Positions 26,285 through 35,584 are shown, counted from the first letter of the stretch. The stretch: DNA of 36,952 nucleotides from Sedimentisphaerales bacterium (GCA_016931715.1 JAFGEF010000026.1:1-36952); one strand, 5' to 3'. A program made the numbers and translations. Notes: a model not told the origin generated them from the letters alone.

Positions 26285-29200
26285 TTACCGCATGTTTTCT
26301 GACATCCACTTTATAATGCGATCCTGCGTAACCTGGGGCAGGCGGTTATAGTCCCATGGCTCATCCAATATGAGTTTGTCCGCCGCATTGTAGAGGGTAT
26401 AAATCTTCTTTGCCTGGTCAACTGCGGCGTGAACATCTTCCGGATTCGCATCACGATCGAGCTGAGGCGCCAGCACATACACCGGTCGCGGCGCAATGGC
26501 AGCGATTAATTCATTATAATCATACGGCAGTTTCGACTCGCTGCCGATGAAGAATCCCAGTCTCGGCAGAAGCGGAAGCTCGACACTGTAGCGAGCCAGT
26601 CCGCCGGTACCTGTGTCGGCAGTGTCGGTTCGCATCGGTGTAAATCCGCAGATTGAAACAACGCCTTTAACACGCGGTTCGAGGACGGCTGTGTGTATCG
26701 CTGCAATCCCGCCCATCGAGTAGCCGAAGAGGTAGATTCGATCCGGATCGACGATGCCTTCCTTTTGCAGCGCGTCAATTCCTGCGCGAGTGTCCGCGAC
26801 CATCCGGCCCAATCGAGACCAGTGCGGGAAACGCTCGAAGAAAGTTGCAAACTCATCGGTACGGCTGCCGTGACCTGTCTGGTCAAATCCAAATACTGCA
26901 TATCCCGCTTCCACCAGCGCAAGAATGGGATGCAGGTCAGGGCTTCGCCGATAAACCCACATATACCCCATCGGATAGCTGTACCCATGCAGCCAGATGA
27001 CGGTCGGGAGCTTGGCATCGGCAGGTGTGCCTGCTGGATAGTACAGCTCGCCGCGGGTGCCATCTCCGAAGGTGATGCTGCGGTATTCAGTTTTATCCTT
27101 CTGAGGCTGAAGCCACCCGAAGGAACTGGCTCGCTGGATAGCCCAATCGACGACGTCTGAGCGGTCTCTCTGTACCGGATCGGGACCACCTTTGCCGCCT
27201 TCGCGGCTGCCCAGCATCCATTCCACAGATTTGCGGACTTCGGCAGACTTCTTTTCCCAATCAGCAGACGAACTGACACTTGCCAGAACATCATTATTGC
27301 TGTGCTCAGGATACTTGCTCAAGTCAACTGTTTCCCTGTTGTCGGTGCGCCACTTGTCGTAGTCCCAGGGAAACAGGAAGTCATTCTGCCATTTCTCTGT
27401 GGATTTGCCGAACTGGATGTCCAGCCATTTCATAGTTGCTTCCTGGTCATTGGCGCCATGATGTCCCTGCGGGTGCAGGATACTGTTGCGCTCGGGAACA
27501 CCCAGAAGTTCGTAAACCTTTTGCGCCGAGTAGTAACTCTGCTCATTACCATAGATATTTCCGACCTCGTCACTCAAGCCATACAGGCTCAGAAGTGAAC
27601 GGGGTGCAATGGCTGCGGCTAAAAGATTACCATCAATAGGCAAACGGTCTTCCCTGCCGGAGAAAAAGCGAAGCTGGGGTGCAAACCATACAGGGAAATC
27701 GCGGGTAGTGCTTTCTATTCCTTCTGCGGCGCCGCGCTCACCGGCTGATCGCCATGACAACACTCCGCCGACGCCAGTGCTTCCGGCAATGCAGGCTGTA
27801 ATGCGTTCGTCGAGCATAGTTGAGATAGCCGCCATTTTACCATCGCGGGAGTAACCGGTGATTGCAATATAACGTTTATCCACTTCAGGCAGAGTGTACA
27901 AATAATCGACAATCATCTGTGCTGTCCATGCGCACTTTGCCATAGATGCCCAGTCGTAATCGGGATAGTATTTTCCTATGTCGGGTGGTCTATCTACACT
28001 GCCCGGGGATGAACACGAAATATATCCGCGGCTGACAATACCGGCTGTTCCTCCAATCAGGACTGGAAATGGTCCATTGCCGGGCGGGATGTTAAGAGTT
28101 ACACGCGTTGTAATCTGACTGTCAGGTCCATATAGAAGGTCAACAATCTTTGTAACAGTCCCTTCAGGCATAGCGCCACCGCCGAAACCAAAACCGAAGC
28201 CCTGGCCGCGGCCTCTTGTTGCTGCTGCCGCAGGATCAACCGGTACGATTTTGTCGAGCCTGGGCTTGGGCGGTACTCTGCCTATATCGTACATCTCATA
28301 ATACTTTATGATTTCGGCACGACGTTCCTTCCAGTCTTCGGCTGTCTTTACTTTCCGTTTGCCATCTACGAATGTCAGCGGATCAGGCAGGCTGTTGATT
28401 CGCGGCAATGAATCAAAATCCGGCGGCATCGTTTTGGTCATTTCCTGCCAATCTGTCCATGGCTTTGAAGGCGGAAGCATTTGGATTAGCTTTTCGAGGT
28501 ATTGCTCCTGCTTATTCTGAGTCGTTGTCCGAACGGAAATTGCTTTACCTTTATCATTGAGCGCATCAGCGAGTGGTTTGATATCCAGTTCTTTTACGCC
28601 TGCGATAAACATCTCGGCATTAACGATGGCGCCTGGAGTACTTGTGTGCAGGAAATCCGCCGGGAAGAACTGGCGCACTGCTTCTTCACCAAGCTGGTCA
28701 TAGCGTTTGCTGATGATTTCCGTGTGATTCAGAAAGAGGACTTTTTCCTGTTCTGCTATCTGGCTGGACCATTCGGATAAATCGCCGGGCTGATGCACAA
28801 ACTTGCCGCTGTTCCAGCGGTTGTATGGAGTAGGAGCTACGATTACCGGTGTGCCGCCTTTGGCGAGAACATCCTTAACGAACTTGCGGTTATACCAGCC
28901 GAAGGTATGAACAGTTTCGCTTGTACCGTCCGGACGCTGCACTGTTTGTGTCTCATCGCCAATTCCAGACAGGGCGGGACGACCGTTCTGATTGTTTATG
29001 TCACCACCGTCGTTGTGACCGAATTGTATCATTACGAAGTCACCTGGCTTGACTGCGGCGATTAACTGATCCCATAATCCCTCGCGAACGAATGAACGGC
29101 ACGAACGTCCTCCGCGGGAACGGTTGACAACATTAATCTTATTCGTATCGAAGTAATCAACCACTACCGCCCCCCAGCCGCGGTGCCATGCATCAGGTCC

Positions 29201-32200
29201 TTTATCCGCGGTCGAATCACCGGCAATAATCAGCGTGGGCAGACTTGTTTTGAGCGATGTGAAATTGTCTGGTGTGAATGGTTCCGAGTCACGCGGTGAA
29301 ACGGATTGAGGCGGCGGATTCCATGCGCCTCGTGCACCTGCTCGCATTGCGGGCTGAATCTGTGCAGTACCCGGCGGTGTCTGTGTGACATTTTTAACAA
29401 CCGGCTTATAAGCCGGTATTGCTTTACCCTTGTCGTTGAGAAAGCTGACAAGAGGCATGTCACTCAGCGCCTTGAGACCTGCAATAAAGGTTTCCGCATT
29501 AACCGCTGCACCTTCAGTGTAAGTGTGAGTTCGGTCTGAGTGGTACTTGCCAACTACCTCGCGACCTCTTTCTTCATAAAGGTCCGCCGTGATTCCGCTA
29601 TGATCTACATATGGAGCTTTCTCTTCTTTTGCGACCTGCTCTGCCCAGACGAGCATTGTGCGGCGTCCATCTGGCATTACGTCTCCCATGCCTCGCTCGA
29701 CGCGGTCATCAGCACGATTGTAGTTGTCATTTTTACTAATCAGGCTTCCATTTTCGCCATTGAATACAGCATTGGGATTGGTCCAGAGATAACGTGTTGA
29801 AGTAGTAGAAACGATTGTAACAGCGCCCTTTGCGCGGGCATCGCGAATCATCGTACGGATGTACCAGCCAAATGTATGAACTTCGCCGCCGCCGCGGCCC
29901 CGGCCGGTTCCGGTTTCATCGCCTGTGCCGGGCAAATGTCCGCCGTTATGACCCAGCTCAACTACGACAAAGTCACCGGGTTTGAGAGCGGCAGCAACCT
30001 GCGGCCATCTTGACGCATAATAACTCGGAAAATTAATCCCGCCCTGTGAATAATTAACTATATTGAGTTTGTTTGTGTCGAAATAATCGATTAATAGAGC
30101 GCCCCAGCCGCGTTGTTTTGGATTTCCGTTGGCTGCAGTTGAGTCTCCGCAAATAAATAATGTGGGTAAATTCGGATTAATATTTGTAATGCTTGTATTG
30201 CTGAACGGAAGCTGATCTCGCGGATTTGCTTCAGTATCTGGAGCTTGCGGCATACCGCTGCGATTTGGCATTGAGGCTCTGGCCGCCATGAAAGTGGGAT
30301 TGACATTCTGAGCCGATACCGGTTTGTATGCCTGAATCGCTTTGCCCTTATCGTTGAGGTAATTGGCTAAGGGCATATCCCCAATAGCCTTTAAGCCCGC
30401 AATGAATGCTTCGGCGTTGACTATCGCTCCTGCAGTGTTTGTGTGCAGGTATTCAGAAGCTGAAGCAGTGAAGAACTTTGCGACCTCAGCTTCCCCCATC
30501 CTGTCATAGATGTCCGCGATGATGTTTGTATGGTCCACGAGCAGAGCTTTTTCCGCCGCCGCAACCTGCCTTGACCAGTCCGACATGGCGCCTTGACCTT
30601 CGACAATTTCCTTTAGACGTTCGACTTTACCATCTTTCCATTTCTTTCGCGGCGTTATCGTCGAGACGATTGGAATGCCTTTTTTCTCCCGTACATCTGC
30701 AATAAATTTGCGCAGATACCAGCCATGCGTATGCAGCGTTTCGGCAGCGCCGCCGCGACTGGTGATTTGCTGCGTTTCCTCACCGATTCCGGGAAGCGGA
30801 CCACTATTGTGACCGAACTCGATGACAACATAATCGCCGGGCTTTACTGCTGACATCACTTGATTCCATGTTTTCTGGTATGTATTGAAACGTGCGCCGC
30901 CGATTGCCATGTTGACAAGATTCAGCTTGCTCGTATCAAAATAATCAACGAGAAGGGCTGCCCATCCGCGAGTCTGAGGATTGCCGGTTGCCGCAGTTGA
31001 GTCACCAGTAATAAACAAAGTCGGAATCTCCGGATTTAAATTATCCAGCCTTGAATTCGTAAATGGAAGCTGGTCGCGCGGATTGGCAGATACCGGGCCG
31101 CGAGCTGCACCTCTTATATTTCCAGCAGGTGCAGTTGTGTTCATAACAGGTACGGATGTGTTTATAGCAGGTGCGGCCGAGATTTCTTTTACCTTGGGCA
31201 GGTAATAAGCCGCAGCAGGATCGGTCTTTAGTGCCTTCAGGCCGGAGATAACTGTTTCCGCATTAACAACAGCACCAGCCCAACTTGTATGCGGTGAGCC
31301 GGAAAAGAGCGCATTGACCGCACCTGGCTCCATTGTGTCGTACTTGCGTGTAATGAGTTCATGCAGATCGATGAAATCAGCTTTTTCGGCAGCGGCAATA
31401 TCCCTGGCCCAACTGACCTGTGGAACATTACTGCTCATAGGACTTCGTGGACCGCGAGGGATAAGCGAGCAGACTACCGGCGTGGCCCCTTTAGCTCTGG
31501 TTTCTGCAATGAATTGCTTTATGTACCAGCCGTAGGTGTGACTCGTAACTGGTTTACCATCGCGACCGGTGGTTTGTTGGGTTTCATCACCGATACCGGA
31601 CAATTCTCCTCGTCCGCTGTTGGTACCAAATTGCATGATGACTACGTCACCTTTCTTAATGAGGTTCACCATGTTCTTCCATAATTCATTATAGAAACTG
31701 GCACTGGTAGTCCCACCTACAGCGCGATTGACAACATTAACTTTATTTGGATCGAAATACCCCACGAAAGGAGTGCCCCAGCCCCATTGGCCTGGCTGGT
31801 CATCGCCGGCAGCATTGACACCACAGCGCACAGTTGAATCCCCAATAGTCCATATTGTCGGTAATTTGGGATTGTGCGGAACAGGCGCCAGTACCCAGTG
31901 CCGTTCAGGAGCGGGATCAGGCAGCGGACCGGTTTGCGTGTAACGGGGAATGTCGATTGCCCGCAGGCCGAGAATACCGGCACGGGGTGTGTCAATTGTG
32001 GAAAAATTAGTTGGATAGACCAGCCCGTCCACAGTCACACCTGCTGCTGTCGCGGGTGTTGATGGAGCAGCGGCATATATCTGAGCTGCGAGGAGGGCGC
32101 AGAGCAAACAAAGAAAAAGTAATATCAAGATGCTTCGGTACATGCGAATTTTCCTGTTTGAAAACGGCACCCGGCATATTTGAGCTTTAGCTTGCTCTTC

Positions 32201-32257
32201 AATTGGTTGTTTATGGATTTTTTCTTCCGGCATTTTTTCCTGTTTTTTAATGTGCAT
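26285..32257 (-). CDS. giant multi-domain esterase: four SGNH domains, CE15-like domain and a second alpha/beta hydrolase
   Basis: The N-terminus has a ~40-residue basic extension, then a hydrophobic segment (42-62, SILILLFLCLLCALLAA) acting as signal peptide or anchor. Four SGNH/CE12-like domains follow with GDST nucleophile blocks near residues 139, 418, 704 and 1013. Asn blocks are QFGTN, EFGHN, ELGHN and QFGHND, and the His blocks are GSPH, EYLH, DRTH and DFLH. Domains 2-4 are linked by repeats of NPRDQLPF and LNDKGKAI. From about 1265 a CE15 glucuronoyl-esterase-like domain begins (LPDPLTFVDG, GYSRDGK with Ser near 1470, QGHHG). A last alpha/beta hydrolase has GYSMGG with Ser near 1847. 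Such a protein could remove acetyl and glucuronoyl esters from one polymer. A Gly/Phe-rich insert (GRGQGFGFGFGGG) lies in the CE15 part. AGGAG precedes the ATG. Confidence 0.92.
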   Translation of the reverse strand: MHIKKQEKMPEEKIHKQPIEEQAKAQICRVPFSNRKIRMYRSILILLFLCLLCALLAAQIYAAAPSTPATAAGVTVDGLVYPTNFSTIDTPRAGILGLRAIDIPRYTQTGPLPDPAPERHWVLAPVPHNPKLPTIWTIGDSTVRCGVNAAGDDQPGQWGWGTPFVGYFDPNKVNVVNRAVGGTTSASFYNELWKNMVNLIKKGDVVIMQFGTNSGRGELSGIGDETQQTTGRDGKPVTSHTYGWYIKQFIAETRAKGATPVVCSLIPRGPRSPMSSNVPQVSWARDIAAAEKADFIDLHELITRKYDTMEPGAVNALFSGSPHTSWAGAVVNAETVISGLKALKTDPAAAYYLPKVKEISAAPAINTSVPVMNTTAPAGNIRGAARGPVSANPRDQLPFTNSRLDNLNPEIPTLFITGDSTAATGNPQTRGWAALLVDYFDTSKLNLVNMAIGGARFNTYQKTWNQVMSAVKPGDYVVIEFGHNSGPLPGIGEETQQITSRGGAAETLHTHGWYLRKFIADVREKKGIPIVSTITPRKKWKDGKVERLKEIVEGQGAMSDWSRQVAAAEKALLVDHTNIIADIYDRMGEAEVAKFFTASASEYLHTNTAGAIVNAEAFIAGLKAIGDMPLANYLNDKGKAIQAYKPVSAQNVNPTFMAARASMPNRSGMPQAPDTEANPRDQLPFSNTSITNINPNLPTLFICGDSTAANGNPKQRGWGALLIDYFDTNKLNIVNYSQGGINFPSYYASRWPQVAAALKPGDFVVVELGHNGGHLPGTGDETGTGRGRGGGEVHTFGWYIRTMIRDARAKGAVTIVSTTSTRYLWTNPNAVFNGENGSLISKNDNYNRADDRVERGMGDVMPDGRRTMLVWAEQVAKEEKAPYVDHSGITADLYEERGREVVGKYHSDRTHTYTEGAAVNAETFIAGLKALSDMPLVSFLNDKGKAIPAYKPVVKNVTQTPPGTAQIQPAMRAGARGAWNPPPQSVSPRDSEPFTPDNFTSLKTSLPTLIIAGDSTADKGPDAWHRGWGAVVVDYFDTNKINVVNRSRGGRSCRSFVREGLWDQLIAAVKPGDFVMIQFGHNDGGDINNQNGRPALSGIGDETQTVQRPDGTSETVHTFGWYNRKFVKDVLAKGGTPVIVAPTPYNRWNSGKFVHQPGDLSEWSSQIAEQEKVLFLNHTEIISKRYDQLGEEAVRQFFPADFLHTSTPGAIVNAEMFIAGVKELDIKPLADALNDKGKAISVRTTTQNKQEQYLEKLIQMLPPSKPWTDWQEMTKTMPPDFDSLPRINSLPDPLTFVDGKRKVKTAEDWKERRAEIIKYYEMYDIGRVPPKPRLDKIVPVDPAAAATRGRGQGFGFGFGGGAMPEGTVTKIVDLLYGPDSQITTRVTLNIPPGNGPFPVLIGGTAGIVSRGYISCSSPGSVDRPPDIGKYYPDYDWASMAKCAWTAQMIVDYLYTLPEVDKRYIAITGYSRDGKMAAISTMLDERITACIAGSTGVGGVLSWRSAGERGAAEGIESTTRDFPVWFAPQLRFFSGREDRLPIDGNLLAAAIAPRSLLSLYGLSDEVGNIYGNEQSYYSAQKVYELLGVPERNSILHPQGHHGANDQEATMKWLDIQFGKSTEKWQNDFLFPWDYDKWRTDNRETVDLSKYPEHSNNDVLASVSSSADWEKKSAEVRKSVEWMLGSREGGKGGPDPVQRDRSDVVDWAIQRASSFGWLQPQKDKTEYRSITFGDGTRGELYYPAGTPADAKLPTVIWLHGYSYPMGYMWVYRRSPDLHPILALVEAGYAVFGFDQTGHGSRTDEFATFFERFPHWSRLGRMVADTRAGIDALQKEGIVDPDRIYLFGYSMGGIAAIHTAVLEPRVKGVVSICGFTPMRTDTADTGTGGLARYSVELPLLPRLGFFIGSESKLPYDYNELIAAIAPRPVYVLAPQLDRDANPEDVHAAVDQAKKIYTLYNAADKLILDEPWDYNRLPQVTQDRIIKWMSENMR

Positions 32258-32288
32258 GAGCTTCTCCTATAAAAATATAAATTATGAG

Positions 32289-32477
32289 TTCTGCAAAATT
32301 GAAGATAGACATATATTACATGAAGAAAATCGGTTTAAAAGATTTTCTTCATACAATCTGCTGCTTTGCTGTAACTGCTCATTAATAAATACTGTAAAAT
32401 CATTGTTTAAGAAAGAAAAAATTAAACAAAAGCAATTTTTTCTTTCTTAAAGTATGTCTAACTTCAATTTTGCAGAA
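32289..32477. mobile_element. MITE-like element with 25-bp inverted ends and two internal perfect hairpins
   Basis: The 25 bases at 32289-32313 (starting TTCTGCAAAATTGAAG) recur inverted at 32453-32477 with 24 matches. Inside are an 11-bp perfect hairpin (32321-32331 with 32341-32351) and a 17-bp perfect hairpin (32407-32423, TTAAGAAAGAAAAAATT, with 32434-32450). No open frame of note is inside. A 12-base direct repeat AAATATAAATTA lies outside both ends (32273-32284, 32491-32502) but at unequal distances, so it may not be a target duplication. It could be a miniature transposon or a structured RNA. Confidence 0.55.
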
Positions 32478-32840
32478 TCCTTTCAAGATTAAATATAAAT
32501 TAACATGCTCATATTTTAGTTTAAAAATCAATATTCTAAACAAAATTCCTTGAATAACAGCATTTTTTTAGTTACCTCACAGGCTGCAGACAAGTTCCAT
32601 CGCTATAATATTACTTCTTATGATGTGTATTATGACGTGAGAGAATATATTAAAGAAACACGCCGAATTAAAAAACTATACTTGAAAGAAAACGGTATAA
32701 TGGTAAAATCTTAATAACAGTTGTAAAAACGGTTTTAATTTAAAGGTAAGTTGTTAGCGTAATTTGAAGATATAAAATATTGTGGCGTAATCTGAGAGAA
32801 TTTGCATTGTTTCTTTTTTAGATTAAGAGGTAGTATAGTA
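32478..32840. other. AT-rich gap upstream of the SGNH-CE1 gene
   Basis: No gene is visible. Several TATAAT-like strings occur (for example 32694-32699) without well-placed -35 boxes. The promoter of the next gene probably lies near the right end. Confidence 0.4.
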
Positions 32841-32906
32841 TTGATATAATCTGAGTCAATGTGACAAGCAGATATAAAAAAATCAAATGATTAAGGAGGT
32901 TTCAAC
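32841..32906 (+). promoter_or_regulatory. conserved leader upstream of the SGNH-CE1 gene, copy 1
   Basis: This 66-base segment, with ATCTGAGTCAATGTGACAAG and GCAGATAT, is strongly similar to 35585-35650, which precedes the other CE1 gene. It contains TATAAT at 32845-32850 and ends in AAGGAGGT six bases before a TTG start. The shared part includes GAGTCA-x-TGTGACA, a candidate operator or leader element. Confidence 0.55.
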
Positions 32907-35333
32907 TTGAAAAAAACATTATTAATAATATTAACTGTCTTTTTAGCTTGTGGAATAAGTACAGCTCAAACAGGGAATGTAAAACCGGCAACACAAGCCA
33001 AGCCTAAAGGCATGAGCTGCTTCTACGCCTCTCATAGTCTCATGTGGGATATGCCCCCGGTATTGACTGAGATAGCCGGGGCCTACGGAATCGAAGGTCA
33101 CAAAGTTCTGGGCATCCAGAGTCTTGGTGTGTCACGCACATCACAGCACTGGGATTTGCCGGACGCTCAGAATCAGGCCAAACAAGCCCTTAAAGCGGGC
33201 AATGTGGACGCTTTTATAATGTCTCCTATCGGGATGCCTGACCCGGGTATTTCGAATTTCGTCAAACTGGGCTTAGAGCACAATCCGAATGCGAAATTCT
33301 ACATTCAGATTTCCTGGCCTGGAATGGGTTTGGTGGACAATGATGACATGGAAAGCATGATGGGCGGCGGTATGATGGGCGGCGGCCGCAGAGGTGCTGG
33401 GGCTTCCGGCGCAACTCCGGGTGGAGCACCGGTTAACCGGACTGCTGCTGCTCCGGGCGGAGAAGGCGGCCGTGGTGCTCGCGGCGGAATGGGCGGCGGC
33501 ATGATGGGTGGAATGATGGGCGGCATGATGGGCGGCGGCCAGAACTATAACAAAACTCTGGAGGAAATAGCCAAAATCAACGTCAAGAACAACAAATCCG
33601 CCGAAGATCAGGCAAAAAAGATAAACGAAGAAGCTGGCAAAACGGTAATCTATCTCATACCGACTGCACAGGCTCATAATGCCTTGAGAACGATGATCTA
33701 CAATAAAGAGATGCCCGGTATGACCGATCAGGGCGAGGTGTTCAGAGATGCCATAGGACACCCCACAGATCCAGTCATTGCACTCAATGCCTATCTGCAC
33801 TTTGCAGTGATGTATGGAGTCAGCCCGGTTGGCTTGCCGATTCCAAATGTACTGAAAAACTCTCGCAAGCCTGAATACAAAGAAGAAAAGTTCAATCGTA
33901 TTCTGCAGGAACTGGCATGGAAAACTGTATCCGAATATCCCTACAGTGGAGTTAAAGCAACTCAGCAAGCTGAAAAACAAACTTCGGCAACAGGCGATGC
34001 CATAGCCTTGCCCAATCACGCGCCGGACGATTTCATCAAGGTACGTGCGGATATTCCGAAAGGCAAGCTGGAAACCATTACATACAATTCCAAGAGCATC
34101 GGCGTTGACCGCAAAGCTGTCGTCTATACTCCCCCCGGTTATGATGCCAACAAGAAATACCCAGTTCTCTATCTGATGCACGGCATCGGCGGCAACGAAA
34201 CTCACTGGACGACCCTTTGCGCGGCCAACAAAATACTCGATAACCTCATCGCCGATAAAAAGGCTGTTCCCATGATTATCGTTATGCCCAACGGTCGAGC
34301 CACTGCCGAGCCTCCATCGAGCAATATCATGGCGGATTTCAATTATTACGCCGATTTTGAGAAGGACTTGCTGCAGGATTTGATGCCCTACATTGAAAAG
34401 CATTACTCCGTGAAGACAGATCGGGACCACCAGGCACTTACAGGCTTATCAATGGGTGGCGGCCAGGGCCTCAATATCGGTATTAACAACATCGACAAAT
34501 TCGCCTGGGTTGGCGGCTTTTCTTCCGCGCCTAACCTCCAGCAAGCTAATGTCCTCGTTCCCAAGGTCCAAAAGGCTAAAGACAAATTGAGTCTGTTGTG
34601 GATCGGTTGCGGCGACAAGGACAACCTGATTTCCTCAAGCTGGAACCTTCATCAGGGCCTGGAAGGGGCCAAGATCGATCATGTCTGGTACGTTGACAGT
34701 GGTGTGCACGAAGTCCCCGTGTGGAATAACAATCTGTATCTATTTGCCCAGATGTTGTTCAAACCCGCCGGATCGGTCACACCTCCACCCTCCATCGGTG
34801 AGTACACCGGAGGCTCAACTGGCGGCGGCATGATGGGCGGCATGGGAATGCCAGGTATGGGCAGTGGTCGCGGTACGGGCGGCGGCGGAATGCCAGGTAT
34901 GGGAGCTGGCGGCGGTATGGGCGGCGGCGGAATGCCAGGTATGGGCGGTGGTCGCGGTACGGGCGGCGGCGGAATGCCGGGTATGGGCGCAGGCGGCATG
35001 ACGGGCGGCGGCGCTAATGCTGAATTTACTGCAAAAAGAGAGAAAAGCGATAAGCCGTCAACGGGAATTGCAGGAAAGTGGCTGGGAAAAGATGGTGAAA
35101 ACGACATCAAACTGGAGTTCAAGGTCGATGGTTCCAAGTTGTCTGGAACATTTGAGAATACTCAATTCCCTGGAAAGATTGAATTTAAGGACGGAAAAGT
35201 TGAAGGAGATAAAATATCTTTTGAGTATGTGCGCCAAGTTAGTGGCCAGGATTTTACGATATCATGGACGGGAACGCTTTCCGGAGATGAACTCAAGCTG
35301 AAGCGCGAACTTGCCGGTGGCGGCGGAATGTAG
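32907..35333 (+). CDS. secreted SGNH-like/CE1 esterase fusion with Gly-Met-rich inserts
   Basis: The start is TTG at 32907, with AAGGAGGT spaced 6 bases and a signal peptide (MKKTLLIILTVFLACGISTA). Residues about 36-370 resemble an SGNH-type domain: ASHSLMWDMP (candidate Ser), QHWDLPDAQNQAK, and DAIGHPTDP with SPVGLP (candidate Asp/His). This domain is interrupted by a Gly/Met/Arg-rich insert at about 150-215. Residues about 385-620 form a feruloyl/acetyl esterase of the CE1 (esterase D) type with YLMHGIGGNE, GLSMGG (S515) and GVHEV (H601). A tandem Gly-Met-Pro repeat linker follows (647-702), then a ~90-residue beta-rich C-terminal domain (GIAGKWLG, LKLKREL) of unknown function. The enzyme probably removes feruloyl or acetyl groups from plant or algal polysaccharide. 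Confidence 0.88.
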   Translation: MKKTLLIILTVFLACGISTAQTGNVKPATQAKPKGMSCFYASHSLMWDMPPVLTEIAGAYGIEGHKVLGIQSLGVSRTSQHWDLPDAQNQAKQALKAGNVDAFIMSPIGMPDPGISNFVKLGLEHNPNAKFYIQISWPGMGLVDNDDMESMMGGGMMGGGRRGAGASGATPGGAPVNRTAAAPGGEGGRGARGGMGGGMMGGMMGGMMGGGQNYNKTLEEIAKINVKNNKSAEDQAKKINEEAGKTVIYLIPTAQAHNALRTMIYNKEMPGMTDQGEVFRDAIGHPTDPVIALNAYLHFAVMYGVSPVGLPIPNVLKNSRKPEYKEEKFNRILQELAWKTVSEYPYSGVKATQQAEKQTSATGDAIALPNHAPDDFIKVRADIPKGKLETITYNSKSIGVDRKAVVYTPPGYDANKKYPVLYLMHGIGGNETHWTTLCAANKILDNLIADKKAVPMIIVMPNGRATAEPPSSNIMADFNYYADFEKDLLQDLMPYIEKHYSVKTDRDHQALTGLSMGGGQGLNIGINNIDKFAWVGGFSSAPNLQQANVLVPKVQKAKDKLSLLWIGCGDKDNLISSSWNLHQGLEGAKIDHVWYVDSGVHEVPVWNNNLYLFAQMLFKPAGSVTPPPSIGEYTGGSTGGGMMGGMGMPGMGSGRGTGGGGMPGMGAGGGMGGGGMPGMGGGRGTGGGGMPGMGAGGMTGGGANAEFTAKREKSDKPSTGIAGKWLGKDGENDIKLEFKVDGSKLSGTFENTQFPGKIEFKDGKVEGDKISFEYVRQVSGQDFTISWTGTLSGDELKLKRELAGGGGM
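34845..35012 (+). repeat. four tandem 42-bp repeats encoding a Gly-Met-Pro linker
   Basis: Four in-frame units encode GMPGMGSGRGTGGG, GMPGMGAGGGMGGG, GMPGMGGGRGTGGG and GMPGMGAGGMTGGG. Units 1 and 3 resemble each other, as do 2 and 4, implying duplication of an 84-bp pair. The array joins the CE1 domain to the C-terminal domain. Confidence 0.92.
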
Positions 35334-35579
35334 CTTGGAGGTGATGACGAAAGAACCCCCGAGGAATTAGCCAAGATCAACGCAGTTGACATCAAGAACA
35401 CCGAGGAGTAAGTAAAGATGCTCAATGAGACGTATAGCAAGGTTAAGACTGTGGCCTTCATCGTGCCCACTTCCAAGGCTGAATACAAAACAGAAGAATT
35501 TAATCGTACTTTACAGGAATTCGCATGGAAAACTGTTTCTGAGTATGCACCAAGTTTTGTAAAAGCTTCTAAACAATAA
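35334..35579 (+). pseudogene. remnant of a second copy of the SGNH-like N-terminal domain
   Basis: Reading in phase directly after the stop of the previous gene gives LGGDDERTPEELAKINAV, then an internal TAA, then VKMLNETYSKVKTVAFIVP and TEEFNRTLQEFAWKTVSEY to a TAA at 35577. These match the upstream protein's TLEEIAKINVKN, NEEAGKTVIYLIPTAQA and EEKFNRILQELAWKTVSEY. The segment that should hold DAIGHPTDP is missing between PTSKA and EYKTEEF. It is therefore an internally deleted, stop-containing duplicate, not a functional gene. Confidence 0.85.
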
Positions 35580-35584
35580 TTTCT

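Noticed and set aside
33273-34430. Long open frame of 385 codons on the minus strand opposite the SGNH-CE1 gene
   Set aside because: It is rich in His and Ala where the sense strand encodes Gly-Met repeats, has no ribosome site, and lies wholly inside a gene with clear domains. It is an antisense shadow.
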